DNA from: Polyangium sp. 15x6
GTDB taxonomy: Bacteria > Myxococcota_A > Polyangia > Polyangiales > Polyangiaceae
Assembly (NCBI RefSeq): GCF_029960785.1
Contig: NZ_JASBQE010000123.1
Coordinates: forward strand, 1-32,717
Direction of reading: 5' to 3'
DNA length: 32,717 bases
Below the pieces are notes generated by a model that searched no databases, was not told the origin of the DNA, and worked only from the letters and a program-made list of their open reading frames with translations. Below are positions 26,049 to 32,717 of the stretch, piece by piece (the stretch's first letter is position 1; every line of letters starts with the position of its first letter). The position numbers and the translations under genes are program-made.

Positions 26049-27989
26049 TCACTTCACCTTGGGGATGTACTGCGGGATGACGAAGTACACGAGCTTGATC
26101 CCGTTCTTGCCGCCGAGGACCTGTCCGTCGGGCGTACGCACGCGGATCAAGGCGCGCATCACGAGCAAGGTCGCGGGCTTGATCGTGTTGTTCACGGCGT
26201 GCACGCGGAAGCTCACGGGCGCGTCGCCCTGCAGGCCGTAGAACGTGGTGTCCGAGCGGCTCGCGTAGGGCAGGGGCGTGGCCGCGCTCTCGAGCGTCTC
26301 GATCTTCGTGATGAGCGTGCTCGCGTCGAACGGCATCATCCCCTGATCGACGGGCGGGTTCTGGTACGCGAGGTCCGGCACGCCGTCGCCCGTGCAGTCG
26401 ACGCCGCCGTCGCACGCGTAGTTCTCGTGCGCGGTGGTCACGTCGTGCAGGCCTGCGTCCGCGAGCCGTCCGAGGAGCCGCACGACCTCCTGCGACACCG
26501 AGCCGCTGCCGACGTCCGTCTTCGGCACGAGCGGGTAGTCTTTCCCGCCAAACGCGGGGTCGTGATAGAGGCTGCCCGTCTGCGTGGCGAGGTCCGTGAG
26601 ATCCGCGCGCGCCGCGCCCGGACTGCCCGTCGCGACGGGTACGCCGACGACCTTCGCGTTGATGTTGTTCAGCGCGGTCACCGCGTCGGCGTACGTCTTC
26701 ACCGTCCCGCCGACCTTGGCACCGTCGTACTGGTGCGTGACGTTCGGCCCGTTGTGGAACGCGGCGTCCGTGATGAGCACGAAGATCGGCAGCGACTCGG
26801 GCCGGAAGCACGGCGCGCCGATGCTGCCGGCGAGCGGACAGGCGTGCTGCGGATAGTTCCAGATCCCGCCGATCGTGAGCGCGTAGTTGTTCGGGTTCGT
26901 CGCGGCGAGCCAGAGCGCCTGCGACGTCCCCTCGGGCGCGTCGCCGCCGCCGCCGGCCGTGAGCGTGCCGAGGATCTGCTTCGTCGCGACCGGCGCCGTG
27001 TACTTCTGCCCGTCGAACGCCGGCGGCGCGAGGTCCCCGGAGATCGTTTGAGCACCAACCTGGAATCGATACCGATAGAGCGCGTCCCCATCCTGCCCGT
27101 ACGGCAGCCACGGCACGTCGCGCACCTCGCCCACGCCGATCCACGCGTCGCCGATCGCCGGGATGGGCGGGCTCGCTGCGGGATCGCCGTTCAGGAGCGT
27201 CGGGATGATCTCCGTGTCGATCGACGCCTTCAGGTTGTCGATCGCGGGCTGCATCGACGCCGTCGTGTCGATCAGGAAGTAGATGTCCGCCTTCGCGACG
27301 CCGGTGGAAAACGTAAAATCTTTCGTCTGCTCGCCGCCCTGGTACGGCAGGACGAAGTAGAGCCCTGCGTCCGCGGGCACGGAGCCCTTCTCCGTCGGGC
27401 TCGATCCGGCCGCGAGCTCGACGAGATCGATGACGCCGTCCTCGTCGCAGTCGACGCGCACGCGGCAGCCCTTGGCGCCGTCCGCGTCGTACGTCGTCTC
27501 CTGCGTGTCCGACACGCCGTCGTTGTCGCTGTCGAGATCCCGCACGTCGGGATCTCCGTCGCCGTCCGAATCCGCGAGCGGATCGCAGGCATCGTCGCGG
27601 GTTTGTCCCGGCTCGTCGTTCAACAGGAACGGGTTCGCGGCTTCGTCCGCGTCGAGCACGCCGTCGCCGTCGCTGTCGTTGTCGAGCGCGTCGGGCGTGC
27701 CGTCGCCGTCCGTGTCCTTGTCCGGGCCGAGCTCGAGGAAGTCGGCGATGAGGTCCTTGTCCTTGTCCGTCGGATCGCCGCAGGTCCCGCCGGAGTCGAT
27801 GAAGAGCGAGCCTCCGTCGCCGCCCGCGCCCGCGGCGCCGGAGGACGACGACATGCCGCCGCCGCTCCCGCTCACGTTCCATCCACCGGGCTTGATCCCG
27901 GAGTCGGGCGAGCAGGCCAGCGGAATGACCGAGGCGGCTGCGAGGAACGAGAGCCCGAGGCCGAACGAGCGCAAGCGGTTCTGCTTCAT
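26049..27989 (-). CDS. VWA-domain lipoprotein with thrombospondin-type-3 calcium repeats
   Basis: 646 residues. The signal ends in IPLAC, with Cys26 as probable lipid site. A Gly/Ser-rich tether (about 33-65) leads to several Asp-rich repeats (about 73-175: DKDTDGDGTPDALDNDSDGDG), the calcium-binding thrombospondin-3 type. A von Willebrand A domain starts near residue 235 with FLIDTTASM, a MIDAS-like DxTxS motif, and contains PIFVLITDAAFHNGP. The C-terminus is a beta region ending in a Lys-rich tail. Likely an adhesion or surface-assembly protein on the outer membrane. ATG 27989 follows AAAGGTG at five bases. It is preceded by a two-TM protein gene and followed by the Omp85-like gene 40 bases on, suggesting a common unit, although no link in function is proven. 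Confidence 0.9.
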   Translation of the reverse strand: MKQNRLRSFGLGLSFLAAASVIPLACSPDSGIKPGGWNVSGSGGGMSSSSGAAGAGGDGGSLFIDSGGTCGDPTDKDKDLIADFLELGPDKDTDGDGTPDALDNDSDGDGVLDADEAANPFLLNDEPGQTRDDACDPLADSDGDGDPDVRDLDSDNDGVSDTQETTYDADGAKGCRVRVDCDEDGVIDLVELAAGSSPTEKGSVPADAGLYFVLPYQGGEQTKDFTFSTGVAKADIYFLIDTTASMQPAIDNLKASIDTEIIPTLLNGDPAASPPIPAIGDAWIGVGEVRDVPWLPYGQDGDALYRYRFQVGAQTISGDLAPPAFDGQKYTAPVATKQILGTLTAGGGGDAPEGTSQALWLAATNPNNYALTIGGIWNYPQHACPLAGSIGAPCFRPESLPIFVLITDAAFHNGPNVTHQYDGAKVGGTVKTYADAVTALNNINAKVVGVPVATGSPGAARADLTDLATQTGSLYHDPAFGGKDYPLVPKTDVGSGSVSQEVVRLLGRLADAGLHDVTTAHENYACDGGVDCTGDGVPDLAYQNPPVDQGMMPFDASTLITKIETLESAATPLPYASRSDTTFYGLQGDAPVSFRVHAVNNTIKPATLLVMRALIRVRTPDGQVLGGKNGIKLVYFVIPQYIPKVK

Positions 27990-28034
27990 CGTGCACCTTT
28001 GCCGGCAGAAGGAAGGCGACGCGAAAACGCCGGC

Positions 28035-28931
28035 TCAGGGTAACACGTCGGCCCGCCGTTCCCTCCGTCGCCTCGCTCGGGGGTGCATCTCTTCGCTCAG
28101 GGCCTCTTCCTCGGCCGCGTGCTCGTCCGCGTCGGCGCGCGGATCACTCGCGAATCGCTGCCGCAATCGCCTCCGGAGCGGCTCCCGGCCGCGCGCGCCG
28201 GCCGCCTCCTCCGCCGGCGGGAGCGGCGCCGCGTCGAGCCGCACGAGATCCGCCTCGGCCACGGCGGGCTCGTCGAGGTGCTCCACCGCCCGCACGAGGA
28301 GCCTCCGCACCTCGGCGCGCACGGCCGCGTCACGCGTCCATCCGGGACGCGCCTGCGCCACGATCGCCCGCGCGAGCAAGAGCTCGGCGCGACCGCGCAC
28401 GTCGTCCGGGATCCACGTCGCGAGCGCGGGATCCGCGGCCGCCGAGAGCGCGCGCCGCAGCGCATTGATCCGCCTCGGGCCGAAGCGCGCCGCGTCCTCG
28501 GCTGCGCACGTCGCGAGCCGCGAGAGCCTTTGCGCCACGAGCCGCGCCGCGTGTCCGACGGGCTCCGCCTCGCACGTGGGCAGAGGCCGCGCGCGATCGA
28601 GCGCGAGCAGCACGGCCGCGAGGCACGCGCCGGCCACGACCACCGTGACCATCACCATCGCGACCTCGGCGTGGGATTGCGGCACCCACCCCGTCGTCAG
28701 GGCGACGAACGCGGCGCTCGCGGCGAGCACGAGCCCCGTGCATCCGAGCGCGCCTTGCGTGTGCGCGATGCGCCGCGTCGGCCCTTGCCGCACGAGGCGC
28801 CCCCCGCTCGGCAGACGCTTCATCGCGCGTGACGCGGCCTGATGCAGCCCGACCGACAGCGGGCCGAGCTCCAGCTTCGGTGGTTCGCGGAAGGGGGATT
28901 GCGGCGCCCCCGCGCGCCGAACGCCGGTCAT
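28035..28931 (-). CDS. Two-TM membrane protein, unknown
   Basis: 298 residues from ATG 28931 (MTGVRRAGAP). After a basic N-terminal region of about 60 residues come two hydrophobic segments (LVLAASAAFVALTTGWV and EVAMVMVTVVVAGACLAAVLLAL), about residues 65-112. A long Arg/Ala-rich helical cytoplasmic domain follows, ending in a very basic tail (RARRRRERRADV). No motif is recognised. The frame was preferred over overlapping frames because only it yields clear membrane helices. There is no strong ribosome site. It lies 65 bases after hisIE and 45 before the VWA lipoprotein. Confidence 0.65.
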   Translation of the reverse strand: MTGVRRAGAPQSPFREPPKLELGPLSVGLHQAASRAMKRLPSGGRLVRQGPTRRIAHTQGALGCTGLVLAASAAFVALTTGWVPQSHAEVAMVMVTVVVAGACLAAVLLALDRARPLPTCEAEPVGHAARLVAQRLSRLATCAAEDAARFGPRRINALRRALSAAADPALATWIPDDVRGRAELLLARAIVAQARPGWTRDAAVRAEVRRLLVRAVEHLDEPAVAEADLVRLDAAPLPPAEEAAGARGREPLRRRLRQRFASDPRADADEHAAEEEALSEEMHPRARRRRERRADVLP

Positions 28932-28996
28932 CGTCGACCGACAGTACCAGAGGAGCACCCTCGACCGAAGCGCGCCCGATCACCTCGGCGCGTGTG

Positions 28997-29659
28997 TCAG
29001 CGAGGCTCGATTCGTTTCGCTTTTTCCTCGTGCCCGCTCGTCCCTGCGCGCGCAGCGAGCACACGCACCACGTCGCGCAGCGGCACGCCGCGCGACGCGA
29101 GCCCCACGAGCACGTGGTACACGAGATCCGCGGCCTCGCTGGCGACGCGTGGTTCGTCTTCGCCTTCGAGCGCGCGGACGAGCTCGTCCGCTTCCTCGCG
29201 GATCTTCGCGCCGATCTTCGCCGGACCTCCGTCGAGCAGCGAGCGCGTGTAGCTCTTCTCCGCGCTCGATGCGCGTCGCGCCTCGATCTCTCGCTCCAGC
29301 ACCTCGAGGAACGCGGCCGCATCCACGCCGGACTCCGCGGCGATCCCGGCCTCGTCCACGCGACGGAAGAAACACGCGGGTTTGCCCGTGTGGCACGTCG
29401 GCCCGACGGGATCGACGAGCAGGAGCAGCGCATCGGCATCGCAATCCGCGACGATCGCTGCGACGGCGAGCGTGTTCCCGCTCGTCTCGCCCTTCTCCCA
29501 GAGCGCGCCTCGGGACCGGCTGAAGAACGTCGCTCGCCCTGTCTCGATCGTTCGTTCCAGCGACGCGCGGTTCATGTACGCGAGCATGCGCACCTGACCC
29601 GTCAGCCTGTCCTGCACGATCGCGGGCAAGAGCCCCGCCTCGCCCCAGGCGAGCTCCAC
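28997..29659 (-). CDS. hisIE: Bifunctional phosphoribosyl-AMP cyclohydrolase / phosphoribosyl-ATP pyrophosphatase
   Basis: Catalyses the second and third steps of histidine synthesis. The 220-residue protein has a HisI half (about 1-105) with VRMLAYMNRASL, SRGALWEKGETSGN, the metal-binding CDADALLLLVDP and PTCHTGKPACFF. A HisE half (about 110-205) has SYTRSLLDGGPAKIGAKIREEADELVRA and EAADLVYHVLVGL, an alpha-helical NTP-pyrophosphatase. The length matches HisIE fusions. The start is GTG 29659, only three bases after the lgt stop, so it is translated from the lgt transcript. No other his gene is present here. Pairing with lgt is unusual and probably just operon drift. Confidence 0.94.
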   Translation of the reverse strand: MELAWGEAGLLPAIVQDRLTGQVRMLAYMNRASLERTIETGRATFFSRSRGALWEKGETSGNTLAVAAIVADCDADALLLLVDPVGPTCHTGKPACFFRRVDEAGIAAESGVDAAAFLEVLEREIEARRASSAEKSYTRSLLDGGPAKIGAKIREEADELVRALEGEDEPRVASEAADLVYHVLVGLASRGVPLRDVVRVLAARAGTSGHEEKAKRIEPR

Positions 29660-29662
29660 GCG

Positions 29663-31174
29663 TCAGCTCTCCTCGGACGGAGGCGGCTCGCTCGTCCGCT
29701 CTTCCTCCACCGGCTTCTTGTTTTTCTTCGCCGCGACGGCCTTCTGCGCCTTCGTCGCGGGCTTCTTCTTCACCTCGCGCGGCGCTTCGGCTTCGTCTTC
29801 GTCCGCATCCGCCGACGCGTCCTTCTTCGCCGCGGCGGGCTCGTCGTCCTCGTCCTCGTCCTCGTCGGCGACGTTGCTCTCGGCCTTCTTCTCCTCCGCC
29901 TCGTCGTCGACCACGGTCGGCAGCGGGATCGCCATCGCCGCTTCGGGGTGAGCGATCGCGGCCTGGTGATACACGGAGAACGCGAACGCCGCCGCGACGC
30001 CCGTGCTGAGCGCCACGGCTTGCGACGTCGAGAGCTGGATCGTCGCCGAGGTCCCGAACGACTCGGGCCGCAGCGCGAGGAACAGCACCACGGCCGGGAC
30101 GAACGCGAGGATCTGCGACAGGCGCCGCATCGTGGGGTTCTCGACCATCTTCGAGATGCCGACCACGTAGCCGACCCCGAAGAGCACGAGCGCGAGCGGC
30201 AGCAGGATGTGCTCGGGCAGCGACGGCGGGATCCAGCCGCGCTCGTCGTCCGCGCGCAGCATCTCCAGCAGGAAGCGGCCGACGCCGTAGGCGAACGTGA
30301 AGATCAAAAAGATTTGACCCCGAAACTTCTGGTACCGCCGCGAGACGAGCAGGAGCACGAGCAGCGTCACGCCCACGAGCGACTCGTAGATCTGCGTCGG
30401 GTGCACCGGGAGCGAGGCCGTCGCGTCGTCCTCGATGAGGTGCTTCTTCACGTGCTGGATCCACGCCGGCGAGCCGCCCGGCGCGCCGCTCGGCGTCTCG
30501 ATCAGCGAGGGATCCCAGCGCGGGAACGTGCCGAGCTTCTGCAGCCACGCGGGCGCCGTCTTCTCGAGCGGCTGGCCGAAATCACAGCCGAAGAGGTAGC
30601 AGCCGACGCGCGTGATCATCAGGCCCGAGGCCAGGCTCGGCACCGCCACGTCCGCCCACGGAAGGAGCGGGATCCCGTGCCGCCGCAGGAACACCAGCGA
30701 TCCGACGAACCCGCCGAGGAAGCCGCCGTACGCAACGAGCCCGCCCTTGCGCACGTCGAGCATCGCGCTGAACGATTCGAACTCGTTCAGGTTCGTAACG
30801 ATGTACAGGACGCGCGAGCCCACCACCGCGGCCACGGCCGTGACCACGTAGTTGTTCGCCATCAGCTCCTTCGGCAGGCCATCTCGCTCCGCGAGTCCGA
30901 GCGTCAGATACCAGCCCACGACGAGCGACAGGCCGAGCATCACGCCGTAGCTGTAGATGGGCAGCGGGCCGATCGGCACCGTGCTCGCGCGGAACACGAA
31001 CGCCGCGGCGCCGAGGGCCGCGGTGGCGACGGTGGCGCCGATCGCGAAGGACCTGTTCTTCGTCACGAACTGGTAGATCGCGACGATGGCCGCGATCCCT
31101 GCGAGCGCGCAGAGGACCCAGAGCAGCGGCAGCGTCGTGCGCGGGAGCGGCACGCGGAACAGGATCGGATGCAT
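29663..31174 (-). CDS. lgt: Prolipoprotein diacylglyceryl transferase with acidic C-terminal tail
   Basis: Transfers diacylglycerol to the lipobox cysteine of prolipoproteins in the inner membrane. The Lgt core includes the YSYGVMLGLSLVVGWYLTL region, the GGLVAYGGFLGG loop, TRVGCYLFGCDFG (the Lgt signature), HPTQIYES and FAYGVGRFLLEMLR with the essential late arginine. An extra N-terminal membrane helix pair (about 15-60) and two later helices (to about 400) add to the usual seven. Residues about 405-503 are a highly charged tail with runs of Asp/Glu followed by Lys repeats, absent from E. coli Lgt. ATG 31174 follows GGAAGGG, and a perfect hairpin lies at 31189-31216. Its presence fits the many lipoprotein genes around it. 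Confidence 0.93.
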   Translation of the reverse strand: MHPILFRVPLPRTTLPLLWVLCALAGIAAIVAIYQFVTKNRSFAIGATVATAALGAAAFVFRASTVPIGPLPIYSYGVMLGLSLVVGWYLTLGLAERDGLPKELMANNYVVTAVAAVVGSRVLYIVTNLNEFESFSAMLDVRKGGLVAYGGFLGGFVGSLVFLRRHGIPLLPWADVAVPSLASGLMITRVGCYLFGCDFGQPLEKTAPAWLQKLGTFPRWDPSLIETPSGAPGGSPAWIQHVKKHLIEDDATASLPVHPTQIYESLVGVTLLVLLLVSRRYQKFRGQIFLIFTFAYGVGRFLLEMLRADDERGWIPPSLPEHILLPLALVLFGVGYVVGISKMVENPTMRRLSQILAFVPAVVLFLALRPESFGTSATIQLSTSQAVALSTGVAAAFAFSVYHQAAIAHPEAAMAIPLPTVVDDEAEEKKAESNVADEDEDEDDEPAAAKKDASADADEDEAEAPREVKKKPATKAQKAVAAKKNKKPVEEERTSEPPPSEES

Positions 31175-31188
31175 GGCCGCCCTTCCTT

Positions 31189-31216
31189 ACGCTTGCCCCA
31201 AGGGCCGGGCAAGCGT
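31189..31216 (-). promoter_or_regulatory. Perfect 10-bp stem-loop in the lgt leader
   Basis: ACGCTTGCCC (31189-31198) pairs with GGGCAAGCGT (31207-31216) around an 8-base loop. It ends about 15 bases before the lgt start, next to the ribosome site, and lies between the divergent lgt and lectin-like lipoprotein genes. It could be a leader hairpin controlling lgt translation or a dyad operator. No T-tract. Confidence 0.5.
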
Positions 31217-31270
31217 CGCCGGTGATCGCGGCCCTTTTGGTCGAGGGGCACCTGCTGCTACGATGCCGAT

Positions 31271-32032
31271 GTGCTCAGACGAGCGACCACGATCGGCGCG
31301 TGCGCTCTCCTCTCGCTCACGCTCGTTTCGTGTGTGCCCGAGGGACCGCCCACGGCAGACGCCGGCCCCGCGCAGCCCGCCCGCCCGGCGGCGCAGCGCC
31401 CCCAAATCACGGCCCCGACCGCCCCCCTGGTCCCGCCCGGCCCCCCGATCCTCGCGCCCTTCGAGGACACCTTCGACCGCGCCGCGCTCGGTGAGGACTG
31501 GAACGCGCTCTCGCCCGGCTGGCGCATCGAAAACGGCCGCCTCTGCGGCAAGAACGCGCGAAACCGCGGCGTCTGGCTCCGCCGCCGGCTGCCCGTGAAC
31601 GCGCGCATCGAGTTCGACGCCTACGCCGAGAACGCGATCGGCGACCTCAAGGTCGAGCTCTGGGGCGACGGGCAGAGCGGCGCGACGAGCACGTCCTACA
31701 CGAACGCCACGAGCTACATCGCGATCTTCGGCGGCTGGCGCAACTCCAAGCACGTCCTCGCGCGCCTCGACGAGCACGGCGACGATCGGCTGGAGATCGA
31801 CGTCGATCCGAAGAGCGACGACGAGCGCGAGCGCCCCGTCTCCGTAGGCCAGGCCTATCGATTCCGCGTCGAGCGCGCGGACGGAAAGACGATCGTTTGG
31901 TCCATCAACGGGGTCGAGTACTTCACGCTCACCGATCCCGAGCCGCTCGCGGGCCCTGGGCACGAGCATTTCGGCTTCAACGACTGGGAAGTCCAGGTCT
32001 GCTTCGACAACCTGAAGGTCACGCCGCTCTGA
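31271..32032 (+). CDS. Lipoprotein with lectin/LamG-like beta-sandwich domain
   Basis: 253 residues from GTG 31271, with only a weak ribosome site. The signal ends in LTLVSC, a good lipobox with Cys21, followed by an Ala/Pro-rich spacer (about 22-62). The remaining 190 residues read as a beta-sandwich: DTFDRAALGEDWNALSPGWRIENGRL, then RLPVNARIEFDAYAENAIGDLKVELWG, a turn with SYIAIFGGW, then YRFRVERADGKTIVWSINGVEYF and FGFNDWEVQVCFDNLKVTPL. This pattern (FxDdF...W...G...G, and I-x-V-x-R) is that of the concanavalin-like domains also seen in DUF1080/3-keto-disaccharide hydrolase proteins. No catalytic residues can be assigned; sugar binding is plausible. Divergent from lgt, and followed after four bases by the next gene. 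Confidence 0.82.
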   Translation: MLRRATTIGACALLSLTLVSCVPEGPPTADAGPAQPARPAAQRPQITAPTAPLVPPGPPILAPFEDTFDRAALGEDWNALSPGWRIENGRLCGKNARNRGVWLRRRLPVNARIEFDAYAENAIGDLKVELWGDGQSGATSTSYTNATSYIAIFGGWRNSKHVLARLDEHGDDRLEIDVDPKSDDERERPVSVGQAYRFRVERADGKTIVWSINGVEYFTLTDPEPLAGPGHEHFGFNDWEVQVCFDNLKVTPL

Positions 32033-32036
32033 CCGC

Positions 32037-32717
32037 ATGGAACACGCCGAGGTCGACCGCGCCCTGGAGGATCTCGACAGCCGGATCGAACGGCTGCGAG
32101 CGCTCTACGAGCAGTACTTCCTCGGCATCGAGAAGCTCGAGCCGCTGGTCCCGCGCAAGGAGCTCGAGCGGCGCATCATGCTCCTGCGCCGCGAGCAGAT
32201 CCGGAACACGGCGCTGCGCTTCAAGTTCCAGACGCTGATCCAGCGCTACAACACGTTCCAGCAGTACTGGAGCCGGGTCGCGCGCGAGATCGAGAACGGC
32301 ACCTACCAGCGCGACGTGCTCCGCGCGGCCGCGCGCTTCGGCGCGAAGGACGCGCTGACGATCCTCGGCAAGAAGCAAAAAGAGAAGTACGCGAAGCTCG
32401 CCGCCGCGCAGGAAGAGCGCCGCGCCCGCATCCGCAAGCAAGCGCTCACGATCGACGAAGAAACGCTCGCCGACGAGGATCTCCTCGCCGATGACGTCGA
32501 GGATTTCGCCGACGAGGAGCTCGCCGACGACGCGCTCGAATTCACGACCGCGGAGCCGCCGCCGGCCAAGGCCGCGCCTCCACCGCCGCCGCCCCCGAGG
32601 CACGCGGCCCCGCCGCCGCCGCCCGCGGCCCCGAAGCCGGCTGCGCCGCCTCCTGCGCCTTCGAATCCGGGACGGATCTCCGCGCCGCCGCCGCCGCCCG
32701 CGATCGGAAAACCACCT
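32037..32717 (+). CDS. MXAN_5187-family-like coiled-coil and Pro-rich protein (3' end missing)
   Basis: 227 codons are visible and the frame is open to the right edge. ATG 32037 lies four bases after the stop of the upstream lipoprotein, so the two are co-transcribed. Residues about 1-105 are a charged helical domain (LEDLDSRIERLRALYEQYF, then FKFQTLIQRYNTFQQYWSRV) that matches my memory of the MXAN_5187 C-terminal domain found in myxobacteria. About 105-145 is a Lys/Arg coiled coil, 145-180 is strongly acidic (LADEDLLADDVEDFADEEL), and from about 182 a Pro/Ala-rich linker runs to the edge. No signal peptide, so cytoplasmic. The family call rests on memory only. A further C-terminal domain presumably follows outside the window. 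Confidence 0.75.
   Translation, partial: MEHAEVDRALEDLDSRIERLRALYEQYFLGIEKLEPLVPRKELERRIMLLRREQIRNTALRFKFQTLIQRYNTFQQYWSRVAREIENGTYQRDVLRAAARFGAKDALTILGKKQKEKYAKLAAAQEERRARIRKQALTIDEETLADEDLLADDVEDFADEELADDALEFTTAEPPPAKAAPPPPPPPRHAAPPPPPAAPKPAAPPPAPSNPGRISAPPPPPAIGKPP

Noticed and set aside
25878-28043. Long plus-strand frame of 721 codons opposite the VWA lipoprotein and the Omp85-like gene
   Set aside because: Antisense shadow with Arg/Val/Asp-rich composition and no domain; the minus strand has a signal peptide, calcium repeats and a VWA domain.
28829-31225. Long plus-strand frame of 798 codons opposite lgt and hisIE
   Set aside because: Antisense shadow of two unambiguous enzymes; no motif and no ribosome site.

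Overview
The window is very GC-rich, gene-dense DNA with strongly GC-biased third codon positions. It very probably comes from a myxobacterium of the Polyangiales/Sorangiineae type (Myxococcota). Supporting signs are an MglA-family GTPase, several lipoproteins with Gly-Gly-X spacers, a PEGA/TPR protein with Ala-Pro-Lys repeats, an HflX with the long N-terminal extension I remember from myxobacteria, and a C-terminal partial gene resembling the MXAN_5187 family. I see no tRNA, rRNA, CRISPR array, prophage or insertion sequence. Taxonomy and all family calls come from reading motifs, not from a search.

Layout, left to right. (1) 1-205: start of a Gly-rich lipoprotein on the minus strand, cut by the window edge. 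(2) 295-2957 minus: RNase J translationally coupled to a CHAD-domain protein. (3) 3031-4857 plus: a two-domain SppA protease. (4) 4858-5444: the largest gene-free stretch, a structured leader in front of nrdJ (B12-dependent class II ribonucleotide reductase, 5445-8789), followed by three back-to-back hairpins and a small lipoprotein. (5) 9439-16374 minus: six co-directional, tightly packed genes. In order of transcription they are a homoserine-kinase-type phosphotransferase, a soluble M48 metallopeptidase, a dynamin-like GTPase, an MglA-like GTPase, a PocR-sensor histidine kinase and thiL. (6) 16506-18332 plus: hflX, ending at a hairpin shared with the convergent minus-strand lipoprotein. (7) 18396-20650 minus: a Gly/Cys-rich lipoprotein and a PEGA/TPR envelope protein. 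(8) 20775-23827: a siroheme-synthase-type dehydrogenase divergent from an unusual sigma factor, separated by an AT-rich region with repeated TTGTACAA palindromes. (9) 23835-31174 minus: lgt, hisIE, a two-TM protein, a VWA/calcium-repeat lipoprotein, an Omp85-like barrel and a small exported protein. (10) 31271-32717 plus: a lipoprotein with a lectin-like fold and the start of a Pro-rich protein.

The strongest candidate for something undescribed is the gene at 21578-23827. It is an RpoH-like sigma factor carrying about 440 extra N-terminal residues that I read as four diverged copies of one helix-rich module, behind a promoter region with repeated operator-like palindromes. Next are the minus-strand cluster joining a dynamin-like GTPase, a soluble M48 peptidase, an MglA-like GTPase and a PocR histidine kinase, and the long nrdJ leader, which ends in a terminator-like hairpin but does not match a cobalamin riboswitch.
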